Assembly (NCBI RefSeq): GCF_021341785.1
Contig: NZ_JAJTTF010000008.1
Location: 1 to 64,000, forward strand
DNA: 64,000 nucleotides
Reading direction: 5' to 3'
Origin: Microbacterium sp. Au-Mic1
Lineage (GTDB): Bacteria > Actinomycetota > Actinomycetes > Actinomycetales > Microbacteriaceae
Made by a program: the position numbers and the translations under genes. A model generated the notes under the pieces. That model did not search any database. It saw nothing but the letters and a program-made list of their open reading frames with translations, and was not told where the DNA came from. This document shows, piece after piece, positions 51,487 through 61,051 of the stretch (positions are counted from its first letter, which is position 1; every line of letters begins with the position of its first letter).

Positions 51487-52989
51487 ATGTCCACCAATCA
51501 CACCCCGTCCTTCGGACGACAGCTGGTGCGTCGCAAGCCGATCATCTTTCAGCGCCGGCACCATCAGGGCGAGGAGCTGTCCCGCAATCTGGGCACGTTC
51601 CAGCTGATGATGTTCGGGGTCGGCGCCACCGTCGGCACCGGTGTCTTCTTCGTCCTCAGCAGCGCGGTCCCCCTGGCGGGACCGGCGGTCATCCTCTCCT
51701 TCCTGCTCGCGGCGATCGCCGCCGGGTTGTCAGCGCTGTGCTACGCCGAGCTCGCCTCGGCGATCCCGGTCAGCGGATCGAGCTACTCGTACACGTATCA
51801 CGCGCTGGGCGAGGGGCCGGCGGTCCTGGTCGGCGGTGCGGTGCTGCTCGAGTACGGCCTCGCCGTCTCGGCCGTCGCGGTCGGATGGAGCGGCTACTTC
51901 AACGAGCTGCTGCTCCAGCTGTTCCACTTCGAGCTGCCGACGGCGCTGTCACTGACGTTCATCCCGAACCCCGACGGATCCCCGAACGGCGGGTTCATCA
52001 ACCTGCCCGCCGTGGTGCTGATCGGCCTGTGCATGCTGCTGCTGATCCGGGGCGCGTCGGAGTCCGCGACGGTGAACGCGATCATGGTGTGCATCAAGCT
52101 CGGCGTGCTGCTGCTGTTCGTGGTCCTCGCGTTCACCGCGTTCAACTCCGACCACTTCGCGAACTTCTTCGGGCAGGCGTCCGGGATCAGCGGCGCGGCG
52201 GGTGTGATCTTCTTCTCCTACATCGGACTCGACGCGGTCGCCACCGCGTCCGAGGAGGTGCGCAACCCGCAGAAGGCGATCCCCCGCGCGATCATCGGCG
52301 CGCTGCTGATCGTCACCGTGATCTACGTCCTGGTTTCCGTCGCGGGCCTCGCCGCCGAGCCCGCCGGCTGGTTCGCGACGAAGGAGGCCGGCGAGGCCGG
52401 CCTGGCGAAGATCCTGCTGAACGTGACCGGGAACCCGATCTGGCCGATCATCCTGTCCGCGGGTGCGGTGATCTCCGTGTTCTCGGTGACGCTGGTCACC
52501 CTCTACGGCCAGACCCGCATCCTGTTCTCCATCTCCCGCGACGGCATGGTCTCGAAGAAGTTCGAGCGCGTCAGCCCGCGGTTCGGCACCCCGGTCTTCA
52601 ACACCCTCACGGTGTCGATCATCGTCGCCCTCGTCGCCGGGTTCGTGCCGGCGGACTACCTGTGGGACAGCGTCTCGTTCGGCACGCTGGTCGCGTTCAG
52701 CATCGTCGCGATCTCCCTGATGGTCCTGCGCCGCACCCACCCCGAGATCGAACGGCCGTACAAAGTCCCGTTCGGCCCGTGGGTCGTGCCGATCCTCACC
52801 GTCCTGGTGTGCGTGTACGTGCTGACCCAGCTGCAGCCCATCACCTGGATCATCTGCGTGAGCTGGCTCGTGATCGTGTTCCTGTTCTATGTCCTCTACG
52901 GGCGCCGCAAGGCCACGCTGAACACCTACACCTCCGACGAGGAGATCTCCGAACCCATCCACCCCGAACTCGAGGATCAGAGCAAGTGA
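51487..52989 (+). CDS. APC family amino acid permease
   Basis: The 500-residue permease has about 12 spans. The first span carries the APC signature MFGVGATVGTGVFFVLSSAVPLAGP; ELASAIPVSGSSYSYTYHALGE in span 3 and FFSYIGLDAVATASEEVRNPQKAIPRAI in the centre (key SYIGLDAVATASEE) place it in the cationic amino acid/YfnA branch. It probably imports an amino acid or amine. It is first in a three-gene operon with a double UspA protein (GTGA overlap at 52986) and a CrtI-like oxidoreductase. A structured leader precedes it. Confidence 0.92.
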   Translation: MSTNHTPSFGRQLVRRKPIIFQRRHHQGEELSRNLGTFQLMMFGVGATVGTGVFFVLSSAVPLAGPAVILSFLLAAIAAGLSALCYAELASAIPVSGSSYSYTYHALGEGPAVLVGGAVLLEYGLAVSAVAVGWSGYFNELLLQLFHFELPTALSLTFIPNPDGSPNGGFINLPAVVLIGLCMLLLIRGASESATVNAIMVCIKLGVLLLFVVLAFTAFNSDHFANFFGQASGISGAAGVIFFSYIGLDAVATASEEVRNPQKAIPRAIIGALLIVTVIYVLVSVAGLAAEPAGWFATKEAGEAGLAKILLNVTGNPIWPIILSAGAVISVFSVTLVTLYGQTRILFSISRDGMVSKKFERVSPRFGTPVFNTLTVSIIVALVAGFVPADYLWDSVSFGTLVAFSIVAISLMVLRRTHPEIERPYKVPFGPWVVPILTVLVCVYVLTQLQPITWIICVSWLVIVFLFYVLYGRRKATLNTYTSDEEISEPIHPELEDQSK

Positions 52990-53885
52990 CCTACCTCGTC
53001 GGCTACGGCCCCCACAACAACGACCGCTCCGCCATCGAACTCGCCTGCCAGTTCGCACGCTCCGAGCCACAGCCGGTCCGCGCCGTGTCCGTCGTCCCCC
53101 AGGGATGGCGCACCCCGCTCGCCGGCGGCACGGACCGGGAGTTCGAGGACTGGGCGGCGAGCGAGGGCGAGATCACCGCCGAGGAGGCGCGCGCCGACCT
53201 CGCACAGCACCCCGGCGTCGACGGCACCGCGGTCTGGGTGAGCGGGCGCTCCGTGCCGCAGGCCCTCGTCGAACAGGCGACGGAGCACGAGGCGCGGATG
53301 CTCGTCGTCGGCTCGAGCGGCGACGCCGAGCCCGGCCGCATCAGGCTCAGCTCGAAGACCGACCGGCTCGTGCACTCGTCGCCGATCCCCGTGGCCATCG
53401 CGCCGCGGGGCTACCGCACCGACAGCGGCGTGAACCGCGTCACGGTCGCGTTCCGCGACGACGACGCGAGCTGGTCGCTGCTCACCGGCGTCGCCGAGAT
53501 CTGTCGGCGCACAGGGGCGCGGCTGCGCGTGGTGACCTTCGTCGTCGCTCCGCCCCGCCGTCCCGTGACGTCCCGGATGGGCCACGCCGAGACCCAGGTG
53601 ATCGACCTGTGGCGGATGCAGGCGGGCAACGCTCAGCACGATGCGGAGGAGTTCCTGCGCTCGCAGGGCTTCGACGACGACACGCTCACGTTCACGATCG
53701 CCGAGGGATCCGATTGGGCCCGCGCGATCCGCCGGCTCGACTGGGAGGAGGGCGACATCCTCGCCATCGGCTCCTCGTCGACGCATCCGATCGCCCGCGT
53801 GTTCCTGGGATCCAGTGCGGCCAAGATCATCCGCTATGCGCCGGTCCCCGTCGTCGCCGTGCCCGGTGCGGCGACGACCGAGTGA
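52986..53885 (+). CDS. Tandem universal stress protein (UspA x2)
   Basis: The 299-residue cytoplasmic protein has two Usp folds (about 1-140 and 150-295). ATP-type G-x2-G-x9-G(S/T) elements appear as [34 protein letters not shown] and [35 protein letters not shown] (key parts VVGSSG and AIGSSS). It likely regulates the permease, as Usp domains are often fused to APC or CPA transporters. It starts with GTG inside the permease stop, so the two are coupled. Confidence 0.9.
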   Translation: MTYLVGYGPHNNDRSAIELACQFARSEPQPVRAVSVVPQGWRTPLAGGTDREFEDWAASEGEITAEEARADLAQHPGVDGTAVWVSGRSVPQALVEQATEHEARMLVVGSSGDAEPGRIRLSSKTDRLVHSSPIPVAIAPRGYRTDSGVNRVTVAFRDDDASWSLLTGVAEICRRTGARLRVVTFVVAPPRRPVTSRMGHAETQVIDLWRMQAGNAQHDAEEFLRSQGFDDDTLTFTIAEGSDWARAIRRLDWEEGDILAIGSSSTHPIARVFLGSSAAKIIRYAPVPVVAVPGAATTE

Positions 53886-53925
53886 GCCGGATCCGCCTGT
53901 CCGCCGCGACGAACGAGGACCTCCC

Positions 53926-55560
53926 ATGCCCGACGACAAGACCCCCGACTACGACGCCGTCATCGTCGGAGGGGGCCACAACGGACTGACCGCCGCGGCC
54001 TATCTGGCCCAGGCCGGCCGCCGCGTGCTCGTGCTCGAGCGCGACGACCACGTCGGCGGGGCGGCCGTGTCCGCGCAGGCGTTCGAGGGCGTCGACGCGC
54101 GGCTGTCCCGCTACGCGTACCTGGTGAGCCTGCTGCCGCAGCGGATCATCGACGATCTGGGGCTGGACATCAGCCTGGTCCGGCGGCGCTACTCGTCGTA
54201 CACGCCGGATCCGCTCGACCCGACCCGCGGCCTGCTCGTCGACCGCGCGGCGGACGCCGAGGGGGCCAGGGCCGACTTCGCCCGCGCCGGGGTCACGGCC
54301 TCCGACCTGGCCGCCTGGGGCGAGTTCTCCGACGAGACCCGGCGGATCGCGGAGGCGCTGTTCCCGACCCTGACCGAGCCGCTGCCGACGCGCGCTGCGG
54401 CGAAGGCGCTCCTCGGCGACGACGAGGTCTGGGACGCGTTCATCGAGCGCCCGCTCGGCGCGACGATCGACGCGCGGTTCCGCAGCGACCTGGTGCGCGG
54501 TGTCGTCGCGACCGACGGGCTGATCGGGACCTTCACGAGCCTCGACGATCCGGCGCTCGACGCGAACCGGTGCTTCCTGTACCACGTGATCGGCGGCGGC
54601 ACGGGCGATTGGGACGTGCCGGTCGGCGGCATGGGCGCGGTCTCGGGCGAGATCGCCCGGGCCGCCGCGTCCGCCGGCGCGACCGTGCTGACCGGGGCCG
54701 AGGCGCTGTCCGTCGTCCCCGCGTCGGAGGCCGGCCTCGCGACCGTGCAGTACCGCCACGACGGCGAGCTGCGCACCGTCGCCGCCCGCACGATCCTCTC
54801 GAATGTCGCGCCCGCCGTGCTCGACCGGCTGCTCGGCGACGCCGCGGCGATCGACAGGCCCGGCTTCGCGGATGGCGCCGTCGTCGTCCGCCCCGAGGGC
54901 GCACAGGCGAAGGTGAACCTGTTCCTGACCCGGCTGCCGAAGCTGCGCGACGAGACCGTCGCGCCCGAGGCGGCGTTCGCGGGGACCTTCCACATCAACG
55001 AGCTCGGCGTGCAGCTGCAGGCCGCCTTCGAGCGCGCGGAGACGGGTGAGCTCCCGGATCCGATGCCGTGCGAGATCTACTGCCACACGCTGAGCGATCG
55101 GACGATCCTGGGCGAGTCGCTCCGCGACACCCCCGCGCAGACGCTCACCCTGTTCGGCCTGCACGTGCCGGACCGCCTCGTCGACCGGATCGGCAACGAC
55201 GAGCTGCGGGACCGGATCCGCACCGCGGTGCTCGCCTCGCTGAACTCGGTCCTCGCGGAGCCGATCGAGGACGTCCTCGCCATCGACGCGACGGGGAAGC
55301 CGTGCATCGAGGTCAAGACGACGCGCGACCTGGAGGAGGCGCTCGCGATGCCGGGCGGCAACATCTTCCACGGCCCGCTGTCCTGGCCCTGGGCCGAGGA
55401 CGACGCGGAGCTCGGCACCCCCGCCCAGCGCTGGGGTGTGGCGACCCGCTTCCCGGACGTGCTGCTGTGCGGATCCGGCGCGGTCCGCGGCGGCGCGGTC
55501 TCGGGCATCGGCGGGCACAACGCCGCGATGGCGGTGCTCGAGGCCGACGCCGCAGGCTGA
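53926..55560 (+). CDS. CrtI/PYROXD2-like FAD-dependent oxidoreductase
   Basis: The 544-residue flavoprotein begins with the FAD dinucleotide motif [35 protein letters not shown] (key [13 protein letters not shown]). The C-terminal flavin-binding [20 protein letters not shown] is typical of the phytoene-desaturase/PYROXD2 group. It probably oxidises a small lipid or amine substrate; no carotenoid genes are nearby. It is the last gene of the permease-Usp operon (40-bp spacing, GAGGAC ribosome site). The substrate may be the compound imported by the permease, an inference from the operon. Confidence 0.86.
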   Translation: MPDDKTPDYDAVIVGGGHNGLTAAAYLAQAGRRVLVLERDDHVGGAAVSAQAFEGVDARLSRYAYLVSLLPQRIIDDLGLDISLVRRRYSSYTPDPLDPTRGLLVDRAADAEGARADFARAGVTASDLAAWGEFSDETRRIAEALFPTLTEPLPTRAAAKALLGDDEVWDAFIERPLGATIDARFRSDLVRGVVATDGLIGTFTSLDDPALDANRCFLYHVIGGGTGDWDVPVGGMGAVSGEIARAAASAGATVLTGAEALSVVPASEAGLATVQYRHDGELRTVAARTILSNVAPAVLDRLLGDAAAIDRPGFADGAVVVRPEGAQAKVNLFLTRLPKLRDETVAPEAAFAGTFHINELGVQLQAAFERAETGELPDPMPCEIYCHTLSDRTILGESLRDTPAQTLTLFGLHVPDRLVDRIGNDELRDRIRTAVLASLNSVLAEPIEDVLAIDATGKPCIEVKTTRDLEEALAMPGGNIFHGPLSWPWAEDDAELGTPAQRWGVATRFPDVLLCGSGAVRGGAVSGIGGHNAAMAVLEADAAG

Positions 55561-55573
55561 GCCGACCGGAAAT

Positions 55574-55716
55574 GGTTGAGCGAGCACCGGCGCAGCCGGC
55601 GCGAGGCGAAACGCCGCACCCTCTCAGCTGACCGCGTTTCGTCTCGGTCGGCTTCGCCGTCCTCGCTCAACGACCCCGGAAAGTCGGCTTCGCCGTCCTC
55701 GCTCAACGACCCCGGA
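55574..55716. repeat. Palindromic repeat family A, copy 3, with a tandem terminal duplication
   Basis: GTTGAGCGAG (55575-55584) pairs with CTCGCTCAAC (55662-55671). Inner GCGAAACGC/GCGTTTCGTC arms lie between. Read on the minus strand, the order of blocks matches the kdpB copy. The right end is duplicated: GTCGGCTTCGCCGTCCTCGC is at 55647 and again at 55683 (period 36 bp). It fills the gap between the convergent oxidoreductase and iron permease genes. Confidence 0.88.
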
Positions 55717-55732
55717 GGGGGGAGGCCCGGCC

Positions 55733-57856
55733 TCACACGTCGCGGGAGCGCCAGAGCAGCCAGACGAAGTACGGAGCGCCGAGGACCGCGACCACGAGCC
55801 CGGCGGGCAGCTGCGCCGGCGCGATGACCGTGCGGCCCACCGCGTCCGCGAGACCCACCAGCACCGCCCCCAGCAGTACCGCGACCGGCAGCACGCGCGC
55901 GTGCCGGCCGCCGACCAGGGCGCGCGCGGCGTGCGGGGCGACGAGCCCGACGAATCCGATCACGCCGACGGCCACCACGCTGAACGCCGCGAGGAGCGCG
56001 GCCACCGCGAGGATCAGCAGGCGCGAGCGCTCGAGCTTCACGCCGAGCGCGCGGGGGGTGTCCTCGTCGAGGGCGAGCAGATCCAGTTCCCGATTGCGCA
56101 TCAGCACCACGGGCAGCGCGATCAGCAGCACGACGGCCAGCGGCACGACCTGCTCCCAGATCCGGCCGTACGTCGTGCCGCTCAGCCAGGTGTAGATCTT
56201 CGGTGTGTCGAACGGGCTCGCCCGCAGCAGCACGAACGAGGTGAGCGCGACCGCCGCCGACGAGACGCCGAGCCCGATGAGGATGAACCGGTCCGCGCTG
56301 AGCCCGCCACGCCAGGCCAGCAGGTACACGAGTGCGAACGCCGCGATCGCGCCGACCACCGCCGCCACGAGCATGCCGAACGTCGAGGCCGCAGCGCTCG
56401 TCACCACGAGCACCGCGCCGAGGCCCGCGCCGCCCGTGATGCCGAGCAGGCCCGGATCGGCGAGCGGATTGCGGCTCACGGCCTGCGTCAGGCACCCGGC
56501 GAGCGCGAGCGCCGCACCCGCCGTGACGGCGGCGATCACCCGCGGCGCCCGCTCGTCCAGCGCGAACGCGATCTGCGGCGGCGCCTGACCCTGCAGCCAG
56601 AGCAGCACGTCGCCGGTGAGCAGCGGCGTCGCACCGAGCAGCAGGCCGCCGACGCTGACGGCGACAACCAGCACGGCCGAGATCGCGAGCATGAGCCGGA
56701 AGCGCAGCGGCCCTCGTACCCCGAACCGGATCGACGGCGGCCGCCGTGTGGGCCCGGAGTCGCGCAACCGGCGCGCCATCACCACGAGCACGACGGATCC
56801 GAGCACCGTCGTCGCCACGCCCGTGGGCACGGCGATCGCACCCTCAGCCCCGATGACGAGCCGCAGCAGAGCGTCGGCGAGGATCACCACGAGCGCGCCG
56901 ATGAGTCCGGAGGCGGGTAGCAGCAGCGCGTGTCGGCCGAGCCCCGGCACGACCCGCACCAGCAGGCGGGCGAGCACGGGCGCGCACAGTCCGACGAACC
57001 CGAGCGGACCGGCGAGGGTGACGGCGGTCGCGGTCAGCAGCACCGCCAGCAGGATCCCGAGGATGCGCGTCGAACGGATCCGCACGCCCAGGGATGCGGC
57101 CAGGTCGTCACCGAGCGCGAGGACGTCCAGTCGGCGGGCGAGCAGCAGCGCCAGCAGTCCGGCGACCACGACGACCGGCGCCGCGCGCAGGAACGCGTCC
57201 AGCCCGAGCTGGGACAGGCTGCCGCTCCCCCAGGCGAGCAGTCCCTTGGTCTGCTCGCTGAACAGGATCAGCAGCGCCGAGGTCGCGGCCTGGAAGGCCA
57301 GGGCCAGCGCGGATCCGGCGAGCACGAGCCGGGTCGTCGAGGATCCGGCGCCTCCCGCGAGCCCCAGCACGATCACCGCGGCGACCAGCCCGCCGGCGAA
57401 TGCGACGATCCCCGACGCCCAGAACGGGATCGAGATCCCGAACGCGGCGACCGCGGTGATCGCGAGGTACGAACCCGCCGTCACACCGAGCGTGTCGGGA
57501 GAGGCCAGGGCGTTGCGCGCCAGCGACTGCATGAGCAGGCCGGCCATGCCGAGCGCGATGCCCACGGCCACGCCGGCGGCGAGCCGGGGTAGGCGCGCGC
57601 CGAGCAGGATGTCGGGGTTCGCCCAGACCGCGCCGCTCGTACCTTGAGTGAGGTGCCAACCCGCGGCGGCGGCGAGCGCGATGGCGAGCAGGACCAGCAC
57701 CCCGACGGCACCGAGGCGCGCCCGGACGCCGGACGCGGGGCTCCCGCCCGCTCCGGTCGTCGCCCGCGCGTCTGCGCGCGCCCCGGCCGGCGATCCCGGC
57801 ACCTCCGCCGTGATCGCCGATCCCTGCTCTTCCACCCGCATCGTGCTCACCGCCAC
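55733..57856 (-). CDS. Fused double FecCD iron-siderophore permease
   Basis: The 707-residue membrane protein joins two FecCD permease halves (about 45-365 and 385-705), as in FhuB. Each half has RLPRLAAGVAVGIALGMAGLLMQ- or RAPRVIAAVTAGAALALAGCLTQ-type starts (arginine plus G-rich helix), the GAGLGAVL/TAGSYLA segment, and GFVGLCAPVLARLLV or GFVGLVAPHAARALVG ends that contact the ATPase. One polypeptide thus forms the whole channel for an Fe3+-siderophore. GTG at 57856 is the longest plausible start; GTG at 57850 is also possible. It is last in the ATPase-SBP-permease operon. Confidence 0.93.
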   Translation of the reverse strand: MAVSTMRVEEQGSAITAEVPGSPAGARADARATTGAGGSPASGVRARLGAVGVLVLLAIALAAAAGWHLTQGTSGAVWANPDILLGARLPRLAAGVAVGIALGMAGLLMQSLARNALASPDTLGVTAGSYLAITAVAAFGISIPFWASGIVAFAGGLVAAVIVLGLAGGAGSSTTRLVLAGSALALAFQAATSALLILFSEQTKGLLAWGSGSLSQLGLDAFLRAAPVVVVAGLLALLLARRLDVLALGDDLAASLGVRIRSTRILGILLAVLLTATAVTLAGPLGFVGLCAPVLARLLVRVVPGLGRHALLLPASGLIGALVVILADALLRLVIGAEGAIAVPTGVATTVLGSVVLVVMARRLRDSGPTRRPPSIRFGVRGPLRFRLMLAISAVLVVAVSVGGLLLGATPLLTGDVLLWLQGQAPPQIAFALDERAPRVIAAVTAGAALALAGCLTQAVSRNPLADPGLLGITGGAGLGAVLVVTSAAASTFGMLVAAVVGAIAAFALVYLLAWRGGLSADRFILIGLGVSSAAVALTSFVLLRASPFDTPKIYTWLSGTTYGRIWEQVVPLAVVLLIALPVVLMRNRELDLLALDEDTPRALGVKLERSRLLILAVAALLAAFSVVAVGVIGFVGLVAPHAARALVGGRHARVLPVAVLLGAVLVGLADAVGRTVIAPAQLPAGLVVAVLGAPYFVWLLWRSRDV

Positions 57857-57860
57857 CGGC

Positions 57861-58886
57861 TCACTTGCGGAACGCGTCGACGTACGCGTCGGCGATCTTC
57901 TCGGCCGAGCGCGGCCCGCCGAACGTCCAGATCCCGGTGGGGAACGCGTGGATCCGCTTCTCCTTGACCGCCGGGATCGAGGCCCAGGCCGGGTTCTTCT
58001 CGGCTGCGGCGATGAAGCTGTCGCTGTCGGGATCGTCGGTGCCGGTGTGCAGCAGAGTGGCGGATCCGACCGTGGTCATGCCCTCGACGTCGGTGCTGCC
58101 GAGTCCGTATGCGGGATCGGTCTCGCCCTTCCAGACGTTCGTGAGACCCAGCTCGCCGCCGATCGCGCCGATCAGCGATCCGGTGCCGAACGGACGCAGC
58201 GACACCGTGCCGCCGTCCACCCAGCCGTCGAAGTAGACGAAGTCGGTGCTGGAGGGCTTCGCCGCGGCGAGCGTCTTCTTCGCCTCCGCGAGGTGGTTCT
58301 TCATCTCCGTCGCGACGTCCGCGGCCCGCTCGGTGCGACCGGTGGCCTGCGCGATGAGGTCGAAGGTCGCGAGCAGCTGCTTCACCGGATCCTTCGCGTC
58401 GGCGCCGACCGTGACGAGCACCGGCACGCCGTACTTCTCGAGCTGGCCGATGATCGCGTCATCGCGGGTCTGCGCCTCGACGATGACGAGGTCGGGCTTG
58501 GTCTGGAACAGCGCGTCGAGGTTGGGCTCCTGGCGGGTGCCCACGTCCTTCACGCCCTCGGGGAGAGTCTCGGCCTTGTCCCACTGTCGATAGCCGGCCG
58601 CGTCGGCCACGGCGACGGGTGTCACGCACAGGGTGAGCGCGTCCTCGACCTGCTGCCACTCCAGCACGGCGACGCGCTCCGCGGGCTTGTCGAGCTTCAC
58701 GGTGCGGCCGAGGGCGTCGGTCATGGTGACGGGCCCCGTGGACGTCGCCGTGGCATCGGTCGCGCACTCGGCGCTCGCGGCGGGGGCGGCGCTGCCGGTG
58801 GGCGCGGCGACGGAGGTCGTTCCGCAGCCGGCGAGGGCGAGGGTGCTCGCGGCGAGCAGCGAGAGGACGGCGAGGGGCTTGCGCAT
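57861..58886 (-). CDS. Iron-siderophore binding lipoprotein (FecB/FhuD family)
   Basis: The 341-residue receptor has a lipoprotein signal ending STLALAGCGTT, a Ser/Ala linker, and the TroA-like fold: TMTDALGRTVKLDKPAERVAVLEW at the start, DVGTRQEPNLDALFQTKPDLVIVE, and WTFGGPRSAEKIADAYVDAF at the end. It delivers a ferric siderophore to the fused FecCD permease. The ATG has a GGAGAACC site. It is 147 bp downstream of the ATPase gene; the gap contains a 9-bp hairpin. Confidence 0.93.
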   Translation of the reverse strand: MRKPLAVLSLLAASTLALAGCGTTSVAAPTGSAAPAASAECATDATATSTGPVTMTDALGRTVKLDKPAERVAVLEWQQVEDALTLCVTPVAVADAAGYRQWDKAETLPEGVKDVGTRQEPNLDALFQTKPDLVIVEAQTRDDAIIGQLEKYGVPVLVTVGADAKDPVKQLLATFDLIAQATGRTERAADVATEMKNHLAEAKKTLAAAKPSSTDFVYFDGWVDGGTVSLRPFGTGSLIGAIGGELGLTNVWKGETDPAYGLGSTDVEGMTTVGSATLLHTGTDDPDSDSFIAAAEKNPAWASIPAVKEKRIHAFPTGIWTFGGPRSAEKIADAYVDAFRK

Positions 58887-58959
58887 GGTTCTCCAGGGTC
58901 GGTGGGGTGCGGGGTCGAGGGTGGTCGAGGACAGAGGCCCGGTTCGGCGGATCCGACGC

Positions 58960-59001
58960 CCGGGCCGCGAGGCGGCGGCGCGGTGCAGTGAGGCGGCCCG
59001 G
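58960..59001. promoter_or_regulatory. Hairpin between ATPase and SBP genes of the iron locus
   Basis: CCGGGCCGC (58960-58968) and GCGGCCCGG (58993-59001) form a perfect 9-bp stem in the 147-bp GC-rich spacer. It may mark attenuation or an mRNA stability boundary ahead of the SBP gene. No other feature was seen in the spacer. Confidence 0.4.
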
Positions 59002-59033
59002 CGGCGGACGCGGTGCCAGGGCTCCGGCCCGCG

Positions 59034-59888
59034 TCAGGCGAGTTGCGGTTCGCGGGCGAGGCGGCGGGCGCTGTGCCGGCCTCGCGGTATCACCCGCACG
59101 CGGCCGTCGTCGAGCGCGGTGTCGATGCGCAGCCCGTAGGCGGCCGACAGGTTCTCGCCGGTGAGCACTTCGGCGGGGGTGCCGAAGGCGCGCACACGAC
59201 CGTCGTGCAGGAGCACCACCCGGTCCGCGACCGCGGCGGCGTGGTCGAGGTCGTGCAGCACGACGCCCAGCGCCGTGCCCGCGTCGGCGAGGTCGCGGAT
59301 GAGGTCGAGCGTCTCGATCTGGTAGCGCAGGTCGAGGTGGTTGGTGGGTTCGTCGAGCAGCAGGATCGGCGTGGTCTGCGCGAGCGCAGTGGCCAGCCAG
59401 ACGCGCTGCAGCTCCCCTCCGGAGAGCTCGTCCACCGGGCGGGCGCCCATGGCGCCCAGGCCCGTGAGCGCCAGCGCACGGTCGATGGCGGTGCGGTCCT
59501 CGTCGCGCAGACCCGAGAACCGGCCCCGATGCGGGTGCCGGCCGAACGCGACGACGTCGCGCACCTCCAGGCCGGAGGGGTGCGGCCGCGACTGCGACAG
59601 CATCGCGACGGTGCGCGCGAACTCCTTCGCATCCAGTGCGGCGGCGTCCCGGCGGGTGCCGTCGGCGTCGATGTGCACGGATCCGGCCTGCATGCGGTGC
59701 AGCCGCGCGATGGCCCGCAAGGCCGTCGACTTGCCGCTGCCGTTCGGGCCGATGAGCGCCGTGACGGTCCCCGGACGAAGGGCCAGCGCGACGTCGTGCA
59801 CGACGGGTGTGCGGCCGTAGTGCAGCGTGAGGCCCTCCGCCTCGAGCCCGGACGGGGCGGAGGCGACGGAGAGGATCCGATTCGTCAT
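59034..59888 (-). CDS. Iron-siderophore ABC transporter ATPase (FecE-like)
   Basis: The 284-residue ATPase has Walker A ALIGPNGSGKSTALRA, Q-loop LSQSRPHPSGLEV, signature DELSGGELQRVWLATALAQ, Walker B LLLDEPTNHLDL, and H-loop VVLHDLDHAAAVAD. GRHPHRGRF is typical of FecE/FhuC. The ATG starts 2 bp after a DtxR/IdeR-like box, and a TAGGCT -10-like hexamer lies within that box, so the operator overlaps the promoter. It is first in the minus-strand iron operon. Confidence 0.94.
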   Translation of the reverse strand: MTNRILSVASAPSGLEAEGLTLHYGRTPVVHDVALALRPGTVTALIGPNGSGKSTALRAIARLHRMQAGSVHIDADGTRRDAAALDAKEFARTVAMLSQSRPHPSGLEVRDVVAFGRHPHRGRFSGLRDEDRTAIDRALALTGLGAMGARPVDELSGGELQRVWLATALAQTTPILLLDEPTNHLDLRYQIETLDLIRDLADAGTALGVVLHDLDHAAAVADRVVLLHDGRVRAFGTPAEVLTGENLSAAYGLRIDTALDDGRVRVIPRGRHSARRLAREPQLA

Positions 59889-59889
59889 G

Positions 59890-59908
59890 TTAGGGGAGCC
59901 TAACCTAT
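59890..59908. promoter_or_regulatory. DtxR/IdeR-type iron box
   Basis: TTAGGGGAGCCTAACCTAT matches 15 of 19 positions of the known IdeR/DtxR consensus TTAGGTTAGGCTAACCTAA. It fills the 30-bp space between the divergent ATPase and siderophore-interacting protein genes. A TATCCT -10 box (59906-59911) for the plus-strand gene overlaps it. Iron-loaded regulator should repress both directions. Confidence 0.85.
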
Positions 59909-59918
59909 CCTTGAGGGC

Positions 59919-60887
59919 GTGTCACATCATCCCTACCGGACCTACCGCACCACCGTCGCCCGCCGCGAGCAGCTGTCTCCGAACTTCCTGCGGATGACGC
60001 TGACCGGCCCCGATCTCGTGCATTTCGGCACGGCGGGCCTCGATCAGCGCATCAAGCTCGTGCTGCCGCTGCCCGACGGATCCTTCACCGATGTCGGCCA
60101 GTTCGACGAATCGGTCGGCATGATGGAGTGGTATCGCCGGTGGCGAGAACTCCCCGATGAGATGCGCAATCCGATCCGCACCTACACGATCCGCGCGGTA
60201 CGGCCGCAGAGTCGCGAGATCGACGTCGACTTCGTGCTGCACGGCACGGAGGGGCCCGCGTCCGCCTGGGCCTCGGCCGCCGCGCCGGGCGCACCGCTGG
60301 TCGTGATCGGTCCCGATGCGCGCGCCGACGAGACCGGAGGGCTGGAGTGGAATCCGGGTGACGCCGACTCCGTTCTCATCGCCGGCGACGAGACCGCCGT
60401 GCCGGCGATCTGCGCGATCGTCGAGTCGCTGCCCGCGCACGTCACCGGATCCGTCTACATCGAGGTGCCCACCGAGGCCGACGCCCTGCCGCTCGCCGCA
60501 CCCGAGGGCGTCGCGGTCCGGTGGCTGGCCCGCGGGAGCGCGGCGCACGGGCTGCGGCTGAGCGCGGCCGTGCACGCCTGGGGTGAGACACGGGCCGTCG
60601 AGAGCACGCCGCCGGCCGGCGCCGCAGCCACGTCCGGCGCCGCAGGTCCCGCCGCGCCCGGAGCGGGGCTCGACGCGGCCGCGGGGGCGGAACTCGCGGA
60701 TCCGAACGAGGACGACGTGCTCTGGGAGGTTCCGGAGGCCACCATCGGATCCTGCTACGCCTGGCTCGCCGGGGAGGCGTCGACGATCACCGCACTGCGC
60801 CGGCATCTCGTGCGCGGCCTCGGCATCGACCGCCGCTCCGTCGCATTCATGGGCTACTGGCGCCGGGGTCGGGCCGAGGCTGCCTGA
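59919..60887 (+). CDS. Siderophore-interacting protein (ferric-siderophore reductase)
   Basis: The 322-residue FAD-containing NAD(P)H-dependent reductase releases iron from imported siderophores. The FAD motif is in RTYTIRAVRPQSREIDVDFVLH (key RTYTIRAVRP), with PASAWASAAAPGAPLVVIGPD and AGDETAVPAICAI of the NAD-binding half, and YAWLAGEASTI-x-RRHLVRGLGI-type ends (WLAGEAST). An Ala/Gly-rich insert (about residues 230-262) is not part of the core. The GTG start is 7 bp after the TATCCT -10, so the message is probably leaderless. It is co-regulated with the importer through the shared box. Confidence 0.93.
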   Translation: MSHHPYRTYRTTVARREQLSPNFLRMTLTGPDLVHFGTAGLDQRIKLVLPLPDGSFTDVGQFDESVGMMEWYRRWRELPDEMRNPIRTYTIRAVRPQSREIDVDFVLHGTEGPASAWASAAAPGAPLVVIGPDARADETGGLEWNPGDADSVLIAGDETAVPAICAIVESLPAHVTGSVYIEVPTEADALPLAAPEGVAVRWLARGSAAHGLRLSAAVHAWGETRAVESTPPAGAAATSGAAGPAAPGAGLDAAAGAELADPNEDDVLWEVPEATIGSCYAWLAGEASTITALRRHLVRGLGIDRRSVAFMGYWRRGRAEAA

Positions 60888-60937
60888 GAGCGCCACCCCA
60901 TTCCGACGCCGACGTCCGCCTCATGATCGCCCCATGC

Positions 60938-61010
60938 CCGCGAGACCGAACCTCCGTCCCGAGACCGACGATCTGAGACGCGGTCTCGGGGTGGAGGTTC
61001 GGTCTCGCGG
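60938..61010. repeat. 73-bp palindromic repeat family B, intergenic copy
   Basis: Perfect 18-bp arms CCGCGAGACCGAACCTCC (60938-60955) and complement (60993-61010). Length is identical to the copy inside kdpD, which lies in the opposite orientation. It is placed between the convergent siderophore-interacting protein and SDR genes. Confidence 0.92.
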
Positions 61011-61051
61011 TCGGAGCGCGAGCCGAGGGCGCAGCGCGGATCCGCGGGGCG

